Origin: Chitinophagaceae bacterium IBVUCB2
GTDB lineage: Bacteria > Bacteroidota > Bacteroidia > Chitinophagales > Chitinophagaceae
Assembly: GCA_002127295.1 (NCBI GenBank)
Contig: NFUV01000001.1
Span: 930,001-994,000, forward strand
Direction: 5' to 3'
Length of the DNA: 64,000 nt
In this document: positions 18,267-27,472 of the stretch, piece after piece
Position numbering within the stretch: position 1 is the first letter of the stretch
Layout: each line of letters begins with the position of its first letter
Translations under genes and position numbers: made by a program
Notes under the pieces: model-generated
Told to the model about the DNA's origin: nothing
What the model saw: the letters and a program-made list of their open reading frames with translations, nothing else
Databases searched by the model: none

Positions 18267-18297
18267 GAATTCTAAGTACTCTTTATGGTAAATGTAT

Positions 18298-19347
18298 TTA
18301 TACTGAAGGTTCCTGCTGACTCAAACAATGAAAACTACCCAAGCCCCAGATAATATCTGTAGAATCAATACCCACAACTTCTCGTGTCGGAAAACAATCT
18401 TGTATTATCTGTAAAGCTTTATCATCTCTGTCCGAACGGAAAGTAGGAACGATCACCGATTTATTAGCAATATAAAAATTAGCATACGAGCAGGGCAGCC
18501 GCTGGTCTTCATATATTATTTCAGTGGGCATTGGCAATTCAACAATATTTAATTGCTTACCGTTGAGCAATCGCATTGCCTTCAACTGCTTTAAATTATG
18601 TTGTAGTAAATCATAATTCTCATCATTTTTATTTTCTTCTATCACAGTAATAACGGTGTCCCCGTTAACAAAACGAACAGTATCATCAATATGTCCATCC
18701 GTATCATCGCCTACTATTCCTTCATCCACCCATAACACCTGCTCCATACCATAATAATTACAGAGATATTCTTCGATCTGCTGCTGGTTCAAATGCGGAT
18801 TACGATTTTCATTCAGCAAACATGCCGTGGATGTCATCACTGTTCCATTTCCATTGAACTCCACCGAACCGCCTTCCATTACAATACCGGGATTGAAAAC
18901 AGGGATATTAAAATGTTTACCGATCAATGTAGGCACAACATCATCCAGATCGAACGGCGGATATTTTCCTCCCCATGCATTGTAACCCCAGTCAACAATT
19001 ACTTTCTTTTGCTCAGCACTAGGGTTTATTAAAAATGCAGGACCATGGTCCCTGCACCATGCATCGTTTGTAGGGTGAAAATAAAATTCAACTTTGCTCA
19101 AATCCACACCTTCTTTATGCAAATGACCAATCGCAAATAATTTCATTGTCTCGTCAGCCACATTAATACGGACCAACTCTCCTTTCGTTAACTCTTTGAT
19201 GAATTTCGAATATGAAGAGAAAATTGTATCGATCTTTCCCGGCCAAGATGCTTCTTTTTGTGGCCAGCTAAGCCAGGTAGCAAGATGCTTTTCAAATTCT
19301 GCAGGGAAATAATAACCGAGTTCTTTTGGGGTAGATTGTGCAGTCAT
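18298..19347 (-). CDS. aguA: Agmatine deiminase
   Basis: The 349-residue protein belongs to the peptidyl-arginine/agmatine deiminase (guanidino-modifying) fold. It has AWCRDHGPAF, GGSVEFNGNGTVM and the His-containing DDTDGHIDDTVRF, and the nucleophile Cys341 in GSFHCLSQQE near the C-terminus. It hydrolyses agmatine to N-carbamoylputrescine and ammonia. Its start overlaps the stop of aguB by one base, so translation is coupled. Together the pair makes putrescine from agmatine; the arginine decarboxylase that supplies agmatine is not in the window. Confidence 0.93.
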   Translation of the reverse strand: MTAQSTPKELGYYFPAEFEKHLATWLSWPQKEASWPGKIDTIFSSYSKFIKELTKGELVRINVADETMKLFAIGHLHKEGVDLSKVEFYFHPTNDAWCRDHGPAFLINPSAEQKKVIVDWGYNAWGGKYPPFDLDDVVPTLIGKHFNIPVFNPGIVMEGGSVEFNGNGTVMTSTACLLNENRNPHLNQQQIEEYLCNYYGMEQVLWVDEGIVGDDTDGHIDDTVRFVNGDTVITVIEENKNDENYDLLQHNLKQLKAMRLLNGKQLNIVELPMPTEIIYEDQRLPCSYANFYIANKSVIVPTFRSDRDDKALQIIQDCFPTREVVGIDSTDIIWGLGSFHCLSQQEPSV

Positions 19348-20222
19348 TAGTCTTCGTCTATAAAACGTTTTGTAATTGGTTGATACGAGTCTATTCTTCT
19401 GTCTCTCATAAACGGCCAGTGTGTTCTGTACTGATCCGTCTTTGCCAAATCAATTTCCAGCACTTTTACTTCTTCCTCATCATGCGATGCTTTGTATAAA
19501 ACAGTTCCAAATGGATTCGCAACAAAAGAACCACCCCAGAATTTCATGGCACCGTCTTGCTCAAGTCCTACACGATTTACACTCACCACATGCACACCAT
19601 TGGCAACTGCATGACTTCTTTGTATAGTTTGCCATGCACCGTATTGTTCTGTATTCGTTTCTTCGTTTTGCGAAGTGGCCCAGCCAATAGCCGTTGGATA
19701 GAATAATATTTCTGCTCCCATCAATGAAGTGATTCTCGCTGCTTCCGGGTACCATTGATCCCAACAGATCAGTACACCAAAAGTGGCATACTTTGTTTTC
19801 CAAACCATGTAGCCCAGGTCACCGGGAGTGAAATAGAATTTTTCATAATAAGCCGGATCGTCAGGTATATGCATCTTGCGGTACTTGCCGAGATAACTTC
19901 CATCAGCATCAATAACAGCCGTTGTATTATGATATAAACCCTGTGCTCTTTTTTCAAATAAAGAAGCGATGATAACAACCCCCAGTTCAGCAGCAACTTT
20001 CTGTAAAGTTTCAGTAGAAGGCCCGGGAATGGGTTCTGCCAGTTTGAAATTTTCATAGTCTTCCACATCACAGAAATATAAAGAAGTGAATAGCTCTTGC
20101 AGGCAAACGATCTGTGCACCGCCAGCAGCAGCTTTTTTTACTCCTGATATTGCTTTGGCAAGATTCTCCTCTTTGTTACTAGTGCAGCTCATTTGCACCA
20201 TACCGATTTTTACTTTACTCAT
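19347..20222 (-). CDS. aguB: N-carbamoylputrescine amidase
   Basis: The 291-residue nitrilase-superfamily enzyme has the catalytic triad Glu43 (LQELF), Lys116 (KYRKMHIPDD) and Cys153 (LICWDQWYPEAAR). It hydrolyses N-carbamoylputrescine to putrescine, CO2 and ammonia. The close spacing with aguA downstream fixes the substrate more firmly than the sequence alone. The ATG start gives MSKVKIGMVQMSC, the usual N-terminus. Confidence 0.93.
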   Translation of the reverse strand: MSKVKIGMVQMSCTSNKEENLAKAISGVKKAAAGGAQIVCLQELFTSLYFCDVEDYENFKLAEPIPGPSTETLQKVAAELGVVIIASLFEKRAQGLYHNTTAVIDADGSYLGKYRKMHIPDDPAYYEKFYFTPGDLGYMVWKTKYATFGVLICWDQWYPEAARITSLMGAEILFYPTAIGWATSQNEETNTEQYGAWQTIQRSHAVANGVHVVSVNRVGLEQDGAMKFWGGSFVANPFGTVLYKASHDEEEVKVLEIDLAKTDQYRTHWPFMRDRRIDSYQPITKRFIDED

Positions 20223-20274
20223 ATTGGGAAATTGAAGGGTAAAAATAGTAGATTTTGATTTGATGTAAGTTATC

Positions 20275-20655
20275 CTACAATCCTAATTCCTTTCTAAAAA
20301 GCCTTCGAATTGGTTTTATTCCAGAACCTAAAATTTTAGCTCTCTCCATCAAGTCGATTAGACTAATGATAGTTCGTTGAAATTCTTTTTCCTCAAAGCA
20401 ATTTGCAATGTAAACCTCCCATACTGCACCAGGACCACCCCACATATCAACGCCATTTATTAATTTAATAAATTCATCGAATTTTTCTTGCTTTAGCAGT
20501 TCTATTAATTCATCTGTAACTTCTGCTAGCCGGTGATTTTGAGACTTATTTAGAATATTACTCAGGCTTGTAAGAACATTAACATAATCATCTGGATTCT
20601 CTTTCAAATAAATCAGGAATTGATTCTTATTTTTTCTTCTATAAAATCCAAACAT
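20275..20655 (-). CDS. Hypothetical protein downstream of ppc
   Basis: I do not recognise this gene. The start chosen is the ATG at 20655 (MFGFYRRKNK), which gives 126 residues and avoids running into ppc; an in-frame ATG at 20724 would overlap the end of ppc by 43 bases. The protein is predicted soluble and mostly helical, with the conspicuous motif GVDMWGGPGAVWEVY near residue 70 and a basic end (IRRLFRKELGL). It has no signal peptide or membrane segment. It lies 26 bp after ppc and 52 bp before aguB on the same strand. Confidence 0.6.
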   Translation of the reverse strand: MFGFYRRKNKNQFLIYLKENPDDYVNVLTSLSNILNKSQNHRLAEVTDELIELLKQEKFDEFIKLINGVDMWGGPGAVWEVYIANCFEEKEFQRTIISLIDLMERAKILGSGIKPIRRLFRKELGL

Positions 20656-20681
20656 TCCTAATATTTTAAAAACGATTAAGG

Positions 20682-23261
20682 TTACGCCGAATTCCTCCCT
20701 GCATTTATAATCCCAAATGAACATCGCATCACTAACTTCTCATACGTTTCCTTCACAGGAGCTTGCACCAACTGTTCATCCAGTTCTCTGATCTTAGTTA
20801 ATGCATACTGCTGTATTGTAACCAATGGCAATACGATTCTCTCCCGCATTTGTATAGACAATTGCTCTACCGGGTAATCAGCCATTAATTCTCCCTGCCC
20901 GGTAATTTTTGATAAGTATTGTTTCGTCAGTTCGTACTCATCGTGTATCATCTGCCACAATTCACCAAATTGTTTGTGCCTGGCTAAAAAAGCCGTCAAT
21001 GGAAAAAACGATTTCATCATCGCCATTTCGCAATTATCCAGCAAGGTTTTAAAAAATAATGATTGATGATATAATTTTTGCAACTCCAGCAGCTTTCCTT
21101 TTTCTTCCATTTCCTTCAGTGCAGAACCAACACCATAGTAGCCGGTTACATTTTGTTTTAACTGGCTCCATGATCCTGCAAATGGCACGGCCCGCAGATC
21201 TTTCAAGGACAAGCCGGAAGCAGCACCACGTTTCGCCGGGCGGCTGCCAATATTAGTTTCATTGTAAAATCGTAACGGACTTACCTGTAATAAGTAATCA
21301 GCTAAATAAGGATGATCTTTTAATTGTTTGTATGAATTATAACTGGCCGCAGATAATTCTTCCAGCAATAACTCTTCTTTTGCAGTAAAAGTCTGATCCT
21401 TCCCGGAAAACAATTCATTTGAAATGCCGGCATTGAGTAATTGTTCAATATTAAATTGAGCAGCATCTACCGTTCCAAAATTGGAGCTTACTGTTTGTCC
21501 CTGTATCGTTAACTGTATTTCCTTATTGGAAATATTATGCCCCATTGAAGCATAAAATTTATGTGTTTTACCACCACCTCTTGAGGGGGGACCACCACGG
21601 CCATCAAAGAATATTACATCCACAGTATACTCACGGGAGATTTTTGTCAATTCTTCTTTTGCTTTGTAAATACTCCAGTTTGCAAGTAGATAACCTCCAT
21701 CTTTAGTACCATCAGAAAAACCAAGCATTATTGTTTGCCTGTTTCTACGGCGTTTCAAATGCTCTTTATATGCAACGTTTGTATATAAGGTTCTCATTAC
21801 ACCAGCAGCCTGTTGCAGATCGCCAATCGTTTCAAATAAAGGGACAATATCAATATTCATCTCCTCTTTCTTCCATCCGCTTAATAAAAACAAGCCGTAC
21901 ACCTCCATTGCATTCAATGCACTGTTGCACTGACTGATGATATAGCGATTACAACCTTCCGGACCATTATACTCCTGGATGGTTCGTACAGCCGTAACAG
22001 ACTTTATTGTATCTGCATGAACTGTATCGGTCAATAATTCAGCATTAGCCACACCTGAAACAGTCGATAGTAAATTCATTTTTTCATTGTCATCCAGCGT
22101 AGAATATCCGGGTAACAGTCCAGGTTCATTAACACTGATTGCCTCCAGCACTTTTCCATGCACAGTACTTTCCTGCCGAATATCCAATGAAGCGAAGTGC
22201 ATACCAAAAACTTCGATTTTATTAATCAGGTTCGTCACCAGGTGCAGGAATAATCCGTTATGCTGATGGATGATGATATCTTTGATCTGCACCAGGGTTT
22301 GCAATATTTCTTCCTTCCCAATATTGGTTTTATAGCCGGGGATAAAAAGATTATTGTATAATTTATTTTCCAGTTCCTGCAGCAATACATCCACACCTTC
22401 AAATGTTAATCGCCGGCGCAATCTTCTAACGTCCAGGTAATAGCATTTAATAATACTTCCACGCAAAGCATCAGCTACCTGCACAGTTATTTCGCTTGTT
22501 ACAAATGGATTACCATCTCTATCACCACCGGGCCAAAATCCCATACGAATAACTGCATTGTTTTTATCTACCGCATCTGGAAATTGATTTTTCAATGCAG
22601 AAATAATTCTACCTGCCGCTGTATAAAAAACATTCTCCAGGTACCACACCAAACTTATGGCTTCATCATACGGGGTCGGCTTTTTCTTTTTAAAGAAAGG
22701 TGTTTTACCTAATTGCTGCAGGTAAGTGTTTATTAGATTTGTGTTGTTATCGGCTAATCCTCTGGCAAGGTCATTAATAATTCCCAAAACAGGACCCGGA
22801 TAAAACTGTGTAGGATGTGCTGTCAATACCAGCCGGATTGAAAAGTCTTTCAGTTTGGCAGCCAGCTCATCTTCCTTTCCATCCTGCAACACTTCTGATT
22901 CAAGATGTTTGAGTGTACCAACTCCGTTAAGGTCATTTACATTTTTAAATGCTGCATCTTCCAATGCATCAAACAATACCACCTGTCTTTCTATATATTG
23001 AACAAAGCGAAACAGTAAATCGTTTCGCTCCTGCTCTTTGGCATAGGAAGTATGTTTATTAAAAAAATCTTCAATGATTTCTACAGGACTTAATCTTTTT
23101 TTATACCCTTCTTCGCAGTTATTGGATAATAAAGAAAGCAGGATGCCTGTCTTTTCAATACGATGGAACGGCAAGGATGTAAAAAGACTATTGTAAAGCT
23201 GAAATCGAATTCCCACTTCGCTTCTGAATTGCTGCAAAGCCCTGTTGGACGGATGACCCAT
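20682..23261 (-). CDS. ppc: Phosphoenolpyruvate carboxylase (Bacteroidota-type, divergent)
   Basis: The 859-residue protein adds bicarbonate to PEP to make oxaloacetate. Catalytic landmarks are H149 in LTAHPTQFYPG, GFWPGGDRDGN at 241-251, FSDGTKDGGY, and the mobile-loop FDGRGGPPSRGGG. Several positions differ from the enterobacterial and plant forms: the residues after the catalytic His are FYPG rather than the usual RR-containing stretch, and the C-terminus is RNSA rather than RNTG. The length and the complete set of core motifs still make PEPC the only sensible call. It lies 72 bp after an SDR gene on the same strand. Confidence 0.92.
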   Translation of the reverse strand: MGHPSNRALQQFRSEVGIRFQLYNSLFTSLPFHRIEKTGILLSLLSNNCEEGYKKRLSPVEIIEDFFNKHTSYAKEQERNDLLFRFVQYIERQVVLFDALEDAAFKNVNDLNGVGTLKHLESEVLQDGKEDELAAKLKDFSIRLVLTAHPTQFYPGPVLGIINDLARGLADNNTNLINTYLQQLGKTPFFKKKKPTPYDEAISLVWYLENVFYTAAGRIISALKNQFPDAVDKNNAVIRMGFWPGGDRDGNPFVTSEITVQVADALRGSIIKCYYLDVRRLRRRLTFEGVDVLLQELENKLYNNLFIPGYKTNIGKEEILQTLVQIKDIIIHQHNGLFLHLVTNLINKIEVFGMHFASLDIRQESTVHGKVLEAISVNEPGLLPGYSTLDDNEKMNLLSTVSGVANAELLTDTVHADTIKSVTAVRTIQEYNGPEGCNRYIISQCNSALNAMEVYGLFLLSGWKKEEMNIDIVPLFETIGDLQQAAGVMRTLYTNVAYKEHLKRRRNRQTIMLGFSDGTKDGGYLLANWSIYKAKEELTKISREYTVDVIFFDGRGGPPSRGGGKTHKFYASMGHNISNKEIQLTIQGQTVSSNFGTVDAAQFNIEQLLNAGISNELFSGKDQTFTAKEELLLEELSAASYNSYKQLKDHPYLADYLLQVSPLRFYNETNIGSRPAKRGAASGLSLKDLRAVPFAGSWSQLKQNVTGYYGVGSALKEMEEKGKLLELQKLYHQSLFFKTLLDNCEMAMMKSFFPLTAFLARHKQFGELWQMIHDEYELTKQYLSKITGQGELMADYPVEQLSIQMRERIVLPLVTIQQYALTKIRELDEQLVQAPVKETYEKLVMRCSFGIINAGRNSA

Positions 23262-23333
23262 TTTATTGATTTAATCGATTGATAAAAATTCAGCAAGCAG
23301 CCTTGTGAAAATAATCAATTTTATCAATAAAAA

Positions 23334-24050
23334 TCAGATGGCCTGGTGGTTGAAAGGCTGTAAAACCATCTCACTTACAACTGCAGATAATGGTTGCTGA
23401 CAAAGAAACCAAATAGCCCGGGCAGCTTCTTCTGCCTGTATCATTTTTTCTCGCTGCACTCTCAGATCAATCGTATCCCAAAATGCTGAGTCTACCCCTC
23501 CAAGAAAAATATTGGTAATACGAATATCGGTTCGCTTTAATTCTTCCCGTATACTTTGCATCATCCCCACCAATCCATATTTGCTGGCACAATAAGCGGC
23601 AGCACCTGCCATTGGTACTTTACCTAGTACGCCGGGGATATTAATAATAAGTCCCTTTTTGGCTTCCTTCATGGCAGGTAAAAAATTTTTAACCAGTAAA
23701 AAAGGTCCTACTAAATTGTATTGAATAGTCTGAAGAAAATCTGATTCATCCAATATATCAAGCGGCTTAATAATTCCTATACCGGCTGCATTGATGAGTA
23801 TATCAATGGTGGGATAAACAGCAAAATATCTTTCTTTTAACTGTGCTACCTCATCTGCGCTGGAAAAATCCAATGCAAATATTTTTTCGGTGTCCAGGTT
23901 CGTAGCAGCTGCTACCGCTGTTAGTTTAGCTATACTCCGCCCTGCCAGAAAGATATTAGCGCCGCTGGCGGCAAGTAATTTGGCTGTAACCGAACCAATA
24001 CCTCCGCTTGCACCTACAATAAGAATATTTTTTCCTTTTACTGCTTCCAT
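23334..24050 (-). CDS. Short-chain dehydrogenase/reductase
   Basis: The 238-residue protein is a classical SDR: cofactor motif GASGGIGSVTAKLL at residues 13-26, NAAGIG near 87, and catalytic YCASK with the preceding Gly/Ala-rich strand. The N-terminal AGRS suggests NADP(H) preference. The substrate is unknown. It is divergent from the photolyase gene, with 53 bp between the two starts, so the promoters share a short spacer. Confidence 0.85.
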   Translation of the reverse strand: MEAVKGKNILIVGASGGIGSVTAKLLAASGANIFLAGRSIAKLTAVAAATNLDTEKIFALDFSSADEVAQLKERYFAVYPTIDILINAAGIGIIKPLDILDESDFLQTIQYNLVGPFLLVKNFLPAMKEAKKGLIINIPGVLGKVPMAGAAAYCASKYGLVGMMQSIREELKRTDIRITNIFLGGVDSAFWDTIDLRVQREKMIQAEEAARAIWFLCQQPLSAVVSEMVLQPFNHQAI

Positions 24051-24103
24051 AATAACGATTTCATGTTCAACAAAAAACTAAAACAATTGTTGAAAGTTTA
24101 TAA

Positions 24104-25582
24104 ATGAAATCAGCAACTATCATATTTCCCCACCAGTTGTATAGCCCTAATCCTGCTACAGATATAGACAGGTTTGTATTTCTCGTAGAAGAATATCTGT
24201 ATTTCCGGCAGTACAATTTTCACAAGCAAAAACTGGTACTCCACCGGGCTTCTATGAAGCAGTATGAAGAATTATTAATTAAAAGCAAGATTGCAGTAAG
24301 ATATATTGAATCTGCTGAAAAAATCGCTGATATACGATTGTTGATACCCTGGTTAAAAAACCAAGGCATTGAAGAAATACATTATACTGATACAACCGAC
24401 TACTGGCTGGAAAAAAGAATTAATTATGGATGTGAAAATACCGGGATCAACACCAGTCGCTACCCTTCACCGAACTTTCTAAACCAATTGAAAGAGGTGG
24501 ATGATTATTTCAACAAGAAGACCACCTATTTTCAAACAGATTTCTATATACAACAACGCAAACAGCGAAAGCTACTGCTTGACAAGCATGATAAACCTGT
24601 AGGTGGCAAGTGGACTTTTGATACAGAAAACAGGGTGAAATTTCCAAAGGGTGAAAAAATTCCAGCTATAAATTACGCAAAAGACAATAGCTATATCAAA
24701 GAAGCAAAAGATTATGTTGACCAATTTTTCCCTGCTAACTATGGTAATACAGATCATTTTATTTACGCTACGAATACCAAAGAAGCAGAACAATGGTTGG
24801 ATGATTTTTTAGATAGCCGGATTACTAAATTTGGTATCTATGAGGATGCAATGGTAAAAAAAGAAAGTTTTCTTTTTCATTCTGTATTAACTCCCTACTT
24901 AAATATTGGCTTGCTAAATCCTCAGCAAGTAATAGATAAGACCTTAAATGTTGCCGAAAAAAATAATATACCCATCAATTCATTAGAAGGATTTATCCGG
25001 CAGCTAGCCGGCTGGAGAGAATTTATTCGCATTGTATATGAACGGGAAGGAAGAAAGCAACGAACAACCAACTACTGGAATTTCAAACGTAAAATTCCTG
25101 CTACATTCTGGACCGGAGAAACAGGTATCCATCCAATAGACATCGTTATAAAAAAGGTATTGAAAACTGGTTACTCTCATCATATTGAACGCCTGATGGT
25201 ACTTGGCAATTTTATGTTACTATGCGAGTTTGATCCGGATGAAGTGTATAAATGGTTTATGGAAATGTATATCGATAGTTACGATTGGGTGATGGTTCCT
25301 AATACCTATGGCATGACACAGTTTGCAGATGGTGGCTTAATGACAACCAAGCCATATATCAGCGGCAGTAACTACTTACTGAAAATGGGTGATTGGGAAA
25401 AAGGAGACTGGCAAACGATATGGGATGGTTTATTCTGGAGATTCATGCATGTGCATAGAACTTTTTTTAAGAGCAATCCAAGGCTTGGCATGTTGGTGAA
25501 TATGTTTGACAAAATGCCGGCTGAAAAAAGAAATACTCACTTAAAAATTGCAGAGCAATACCTCGCAAGTCTTGATAAATGA
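24104..25582 (+). CDS. Cryptochrome/photolyase family protein, PhrB-like, without the Fe-S cysteines
   Basis: The 492-residue protein matches the prokaryotic (6-4) photolyase/FeS-BCP family (COG3046) in length and order: an N-terminal alpha/beta domain ([10 protein letters not shown]), a linker, then the FAD-binding helical domain with [38 protein letters not shown] and [16 protein letters not shown]. Known members carry four Cys for a [4Fe-4S] cluster. Here only Cys110 and Cys374 exist; the first ligand position, after FWTGETG, is Pro344, and the loop that normally holds the other three (after KMGDW, about 431-441) is shortened and has none. DNA repair or light sensing is expected, but a cluster is not. 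The 3' end overlaps the DUF2256 gene. Confidence 0.85.
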   Translation: MKSATIIFPHQLYSPNPATDIDRFVFLVEEYLYFRQYNFHKQKLVLHRASMKQYEELLIKSKIAVRYIESAEKIADIRLLIPWLKNQGIEEIHYTDTTDYWLEKRINYGCENTGINTSRYPSPNFLNQLKEVDDYFNKKTTYFQTDFYIQQRKQRKLLLDKHDKPVGGKWTFDTENRVKFPKGEKIPAINYAKDNSYIKEAKDYVDQFFPANYGNTDHFIYATNTKEAEQWLDDFLDSRITKFGIYEDAMVKKESFLFHSVLTPYLNIGLLNPQQVIDKTLNVAEKNNIPINSLEGFIRQLAGWREFIRIVYEREGRKQRTTNYWNFKRKIPATFWTGETGIHPIDIVIKKVLKTGYSHHIERLMVLGNFMLLCEFDPDEVYKWFMEMYIDSYDWVMVPNTYGMTQFADGGLMTTKPYISGSNYLLKMGDWEKGDWQTIWDGLFWRFMHVHRTFFKSNPRLGMLVNMFDKMPAEKRNTHLKIAEQYLASLDK

Positions 25583-25749
25583 AAGCAAAGAAACCTGCAT
25601 TCCACGGCAATAAGTTAAGGCTGGCGCAAAAGACATGCATCGTTTGCAATCGTCCTTTTAGCTGGAGAAAGAAATGGGAAAAAGTATGGGAGGAAGTAAA
25701 ATTTTGCAGTGAAAAATGTCGCTCCAATAAAAAACCCTTTCACAAGTAG
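25579..25749 (+). CDS. DUF2256 small zinc-finger protein
   Basis: A 56-residue basic protein starts at the ATG that overlaps the photolyase stop (ATGA). It contains [16 protein letters not shown] and [13 protein letters not shown], with Cys20, Cys23, Cys43 and Cys47 in a C-x2-C...C-x3-C arrangement, and the tryptophans that mark DUF2256. Genes of this family often lie beside, or fused to, photolyase-related proteins, and the overlap here implies co-translation. The function is unknown; zinc or DNA binding is a guess from the cysteines. Its last codons and stop lie in the hairpin of the downstream terminator. Confidence 0.85.
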   Translation: MKAKKPAFHGNKLRLAQKTCIVCNRPFSWRKKWEKVWEEVKFCSEKCRSNKKPFHK

Positions 25750-25760
25750 TGAAAGGGTTT
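25732..25760. terminator. Bidirectional terminator between DUF2256 and rplQ
   Basis: AAACCCTTTCAC and GTGAAAGGGTTT form a perfect 12-bp stem around a 5-base loop that contains most of the DUF2256 stop codon. An A-run lies to the left and T-rich bases to the right, so it can end both the photolyase transcript and the alpha operon. Confidence 0.85.
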
Positions 25761-25782
25761 ATCTGAAAATAACATTGATCAA

Positions 25783-26271
25783 TTACTCTGCTTCAGGTGC
25801 TTTCTCTGCAGGAGTAGCTTCAGTAGCCGTTTCTGCTTTTTTCTTTGCACCACCTGCACGACGGGTTTTCTTAGTAGCCGCTTTCTCTTCCCCTTTTCCT
25901 TTACCGTAGATCTCGTTGAAATCTACCAGCTCTATCATTGCAGTTTCTGCATTATCACCAACCCTTGCGCCTAATTTAATAATACGGGTATATCCACCCG
26001 GACGACCACCAACCTTCTCTGCTACATTACCAAACAATTCTTTGATAGCTTCTTTATCCTGTAAATAACTAAATACAACACGACGCTGGTGTGTAGTATT
26101 TTCTTTTCCTTTAGTAATTAAAGGCTCTACATATACTCTTAAAGCTTTTGCTTTAGCAGTTGTAGTTACGATTTTTTTGTGTTGAATCAGTTGGCAGGCA
26201 AGGTTGCTAAGCAACGCATCTCTGTGTGCTTTTTTTCTACCAAGATTTTTTACTTTGTCTCCGTGACGCAT
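25783..26271 (-). CDS. rplQ: 50S ribosomal protein L17
   Basis: The 162-residue protein begins [17 protein letters not shown] and has the L17 core to about residue 115 ([15 protein letters not shown]), followed by a Lys/Ala/Glu-rich tail of about 45 residues as is usual in Bacteroidota. L17 binds 23S rRNA near the exit tunnel. It is the last gene of the alpha operon and is separated from rpoA by a terminator-like hairpin. Confidence 0.97.
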   Translation of the reverse strand: MRHGDKVKNLGRKKAHRDALLSNLACQLIQHKKIVTTTAKAKALRVYVEPLITKGKENTTHQRRVVFSYLQDKEAIKELFGNVAEKVGGRPGGYTRIIKLGARVGDNAETAMIELVDFNEIYGKGKGEEKAATKKTRRAGGAKKKAETATEATPAEKAPEAE

Positions 26272-26323
26272 GACGTTAAATTTTATTCAGTTGTACCGTG
26301 TCAGGATTTACAACCTACTGTTA

Positions 26324-26360
26324 TAAAAAAACGGCTATCGACTTTTACAAGTCAATAGCC
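26324..26360 (-). terminator. Terminator-like hairpin between rpoA and rplQ
   Basis: On the minus strand GGCTATTGACTT pairs with AAGTCGATAGCC (one mismatch) around a short loop, followed by a run of seven T. It has the full form of an intrinsic terminator, yet it lies inside an operon, so it probably acts as a partial terminator or 3'-end processing signal before rplQ. Confidence 0.7.
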
Positions 26361-26366
26361 AATGTT

Positions 26367-27368
26367 TTAGAATTCACTTGGATCAATACCCAGTTTTATC
26401 AAATCCATTCCGAAATGCAAACCTCTTTCAGTAAGCACTTGTTCAATTTCAGCCAGTGATTTCTGCCCGAAGTTGCGGAATTTCATAAGGTCTTCCTGCT
26501 CGTATTGTACCAGTTCACTCAATGAATTAATTTTCGCAGCTTTCAAACAGTTGAAAGCTCTTACAGAAAGATCAAGATCTTCCAACGGAGTTTTCAATAC
26601 TTTACGCAATTGCAAAGTTTGTTCGTCCACCATGTCTTCTTTCTTCTCTTCCTTATTATCAAAAGTGATGTTCTCATCAGTGATGATCATCAAATGCTGA
26701 ATAAGGATTCTGGAAGCTTGTTTCACTGCTTCTTCCGGATGAATAGTTCCATCTGTAGAAACTTCCATGATCAATTTTTCAAAGTCAGTTCTTTGTTCAA
26801 CCCTTGTATTTTCGATTGTGTATTTCACATTCTTAATGGGGGTAAAGATGGCATCAATAGGAATATAGCCCAATGGAGCATCTTTCGGTTTGTTGTCTTC
26901 AGCAGGTACATAACCACGGCCTTTGCCAATGGTCAGTTCCACATCCATTCTTGCAGAAGAATCTAATGTGCAGATAAGCAAATCAGGATTCATGATCTGG
27001 AAAGAATGAGTGCCTTCACCAATCATACCGGCAGTGAACTCAGTTTTATTTTTGATAGACAAAATGATTCTTTCATTGGCCACTTCGTGGTCAGCTATCT
27101 TTTTGAAACGAACTTGTTTAAGGTTCAGAAAAATCTCTACTACATCTTCACTGATACCTTTCATGGTAGCAAATTCATGCTCCACACCTTCAATCTTCAC
27201 ACCAATGATAGCATATCCTTCCAGTGAATTCAGTAATACACGGCGAAGTGCATTACCAATAGTTACACCGTAACCCGGCTCCAATGGACGAAACTCAAAC
27301 TGAGCTTCGAAATCAGTTGCTTTCTGCAGAATGATTTTATCGGGCTTCTGGAAATTTAATATTGCCAT
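26367..27368 (-). CDS. rpoA: RNA polymerase alpha subunit
   Basis: The 333-residue protein has the alpha N-terminal dimerisation domain (RPLEPGYGVTIGNALRRVLL; EGVEHEFATMKGI) and the C-terminal DNA/activator-binding domain (DLDLSVRAFNCLKAA, FGQKSLAEIEQVL). It nucleates assembly of core polymerase. It lies 104 bp after rpsD in the alpha operon. The start at 27368 gives the usual short N-terminus before FQKPDKI. Confidence 0.98.
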   Translation of the reverse strand: MAILNFQKPDKIILQKATDFEAQFEFRPLEPGYGVTIGNALRRVLLNSLEGYAIIGVKIEGVEHEFATMKGISEDVVEIFLNLKQVRFKKIADHEVANERIILSIKNKTEFTAGMIGEGTHSFQIMNPDLLICTLDSSARMDVELTIGKGRGYVPAEDNKPKDAPLGYIPIDAIFTPIKNVKYTIENTRVEQRTDFEKLIMEVSTDGTIHPEEAVKQASRILIQHLMIITDENITFDNKEEKKEDMVDEQTLQLRKVLKTPLEDLDLSVRAFNCLKAAKINSLSELVQYEQEDLMKFRNFGQKSLAEIEQVLTERGLHFGMDLIKLGIDPSEF

Positions 27369-27472
27369 ATTTTTATTTTAGGTTTTAAATGTTTATGTAA
27401 TCAGCAGTTTCGGTAGTGAGGTACGAGTTGTGAGAATAAATTTCGAAACCCGTAGCTAATACTCATTGCTTA

